NCBI GenBank assembly: GCA_012799115.1
Contig: JAAZLY010000065.1
Span: 1 to 5,628 of the forward strand
DNA length: 5,628 bases
Source of the DNA: Bacillota bacterium
GTDB lineage: Bacteria > Bacillota > Limnochordia > Darwinibacteriales > Darwinibacteriaceae
Direction: 5' to 3'
Under the pieces are notes generated by a model. That model searched no databases, was not told where the DNA came from, and saw only the letters and a list, made by a program, of their open reading frames with translations. This document shows, one piece after another, positions 5,330-5,628 of this stretch. Within the stretch, counting starts at the first letter, position 1. The number at the start of each line of letters is the position of its first letter. The position numbers and the translations under genes are program-made.

Positions 5330-5628
5330 CTAGAACGGTTTTGATGGCGTTTCGTCGTATTCAATGGAGATATCTGTCCAGTTACCATCGGAGTAATAGT
5401 AGATCTTCATGGACCCACTTGCTGGATCCCAGGCATAATAGATCCAGCCATCGTCAACTGGAACAAAACCATAAGGGGGCTCTTCCTCGGAGCCTGGTTC
5501 GTAGTAGACGATGTCCCGAATGGCTTTACTCATGGCCATCCGATCCAAGCTTTCTTTGAATCGGTCAAGGCCGCTCTCCTCTTCCGTTGTCTTCAGTAAC
5601 TCCTGCTGGGCATTGGCAATGTTCAGGG
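5330..5628 (-). CDS. CsgF-like curli assembly protein (5' end outside window)
   Basis: This frame is open to the right edge, with 98 residues visible, ending at TAG 5332-5330. The first visible residues LNIANAQQELLK resemble the E. coli CsgF pore-plug region FLLNSAQAQNSYK. GLDRFKESLDRMAMSKAIRDIV then fits the CsgF helix (ALDNFTQAIQSQIL in E. coli). The tail, WIYYAWDPASGSMKIYYYSDG, resembles the CsgF C-terminal beta segment with its D-x-x-[ST]-G turn. CsgF inserts its N-terminus into the CsgG pore and couples export to nucleation at the cell surface. Immediate adjacency to the CsgG-like gene (37-base gap, same strand) mirrors csgF-csgG order in enteric bacteria. The C-terminal part is unusually rich in Tyr/Trp and acidic residues. 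Internal TTG or ATG codons around 5548-5531 could be mistaken for starts, but the CsgF-like N-terminal sequence upstream argues against them. Similarity is by motif only, so confidence is moderate. Confidence 0.68.
   Translation of the reverse strand, partial: LNIANAQQELLKTTEEESGLDRFKESLDRMAMSKAIRDIVYYEPGSEEEPPYGFVPVDDGWIYYAWDPASGSMKIYYYSDGNWTDISIEYDETPSKPF

Noticed and set aside
5330..5548. A complete 72-residue small protein starting at TTG 5548
   Set aside because: The frame stays open upstream to the window edge and the upstream residues (LNIANAQQ, LDRFKES) look CsgF-like, so this is the 3' part of a longer gene.

Overview
The window looks like a chromosomal segment of a Bacillota (Firmicutes)-type bacterium of intermediate base composition. 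Supporting signs are strong AGGAGG-type ribosome binding sites, GTG and TTG starts, an RpiR-type regulator beside a BadF-type sugar kinase and a NamZ-type muramidase, and a Clostridia-style GEMM-I riboswitch. The species cannot be named from the sequence. A CsgG-family pore would normally sit in an outer membrane, so a diderm Firmicute is an attractive but unproven reading.

Plus strand, left half. Positions 1-462 hold the C-terminal signalling half of a methyl-accepting chemotaxis protein, closed by an intrinsic terminator. Next come three co-directional genes that read as a cell-wall amino-sugar salvage operon: an RpiR/MurR-type HTH-SIS regulator (646-1512), a BadF/BadG-family ATPase resembling MurNAc/GlcNAc kinase (1515-2489) and a DUF1343/NamZ exo-muramidase-like protein (2550-3713). 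The expected logic is that NamZ frees MurNAc from peptidoglycan fragments, the kinase phosphorylates it, and the SIS-domain regulator senses the sugar phosphate. No MurQ etherase or transporter is in the window.

Minus strand, right half. A convergent locus reads right to left: a partial CsgF-like gene (5628-5330, running off the window), a CsgG/HfaB-family secretion channel (5292-4498), and a secreted curlin-repeat protein (4303-3812) whose conserved Gln recur every 11 residues. Together these are the channel, a probable channel-associated coupler and the amyloid subunit of a curli-type functional-amyloid system.

The key discovery is in the 194-base gap between the CsgG-like and curlin genes. 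It contains a well-matched cyclic-di-GMP-I (GEMM-I) riboswitch aptamer. Its closing P1 helix can extend to pair with the whole Shine-Dalgarno sequence of the curlin gene. This predicts direct control of amyloid subunit translation by c-di-GMP, separately from the secretion channel, and the geometry favours an OFF switch. The two halves of the window meet at a shared hairpin terminator (3742-3772) beside a GGGGTC-A-GACCCC palindrome.
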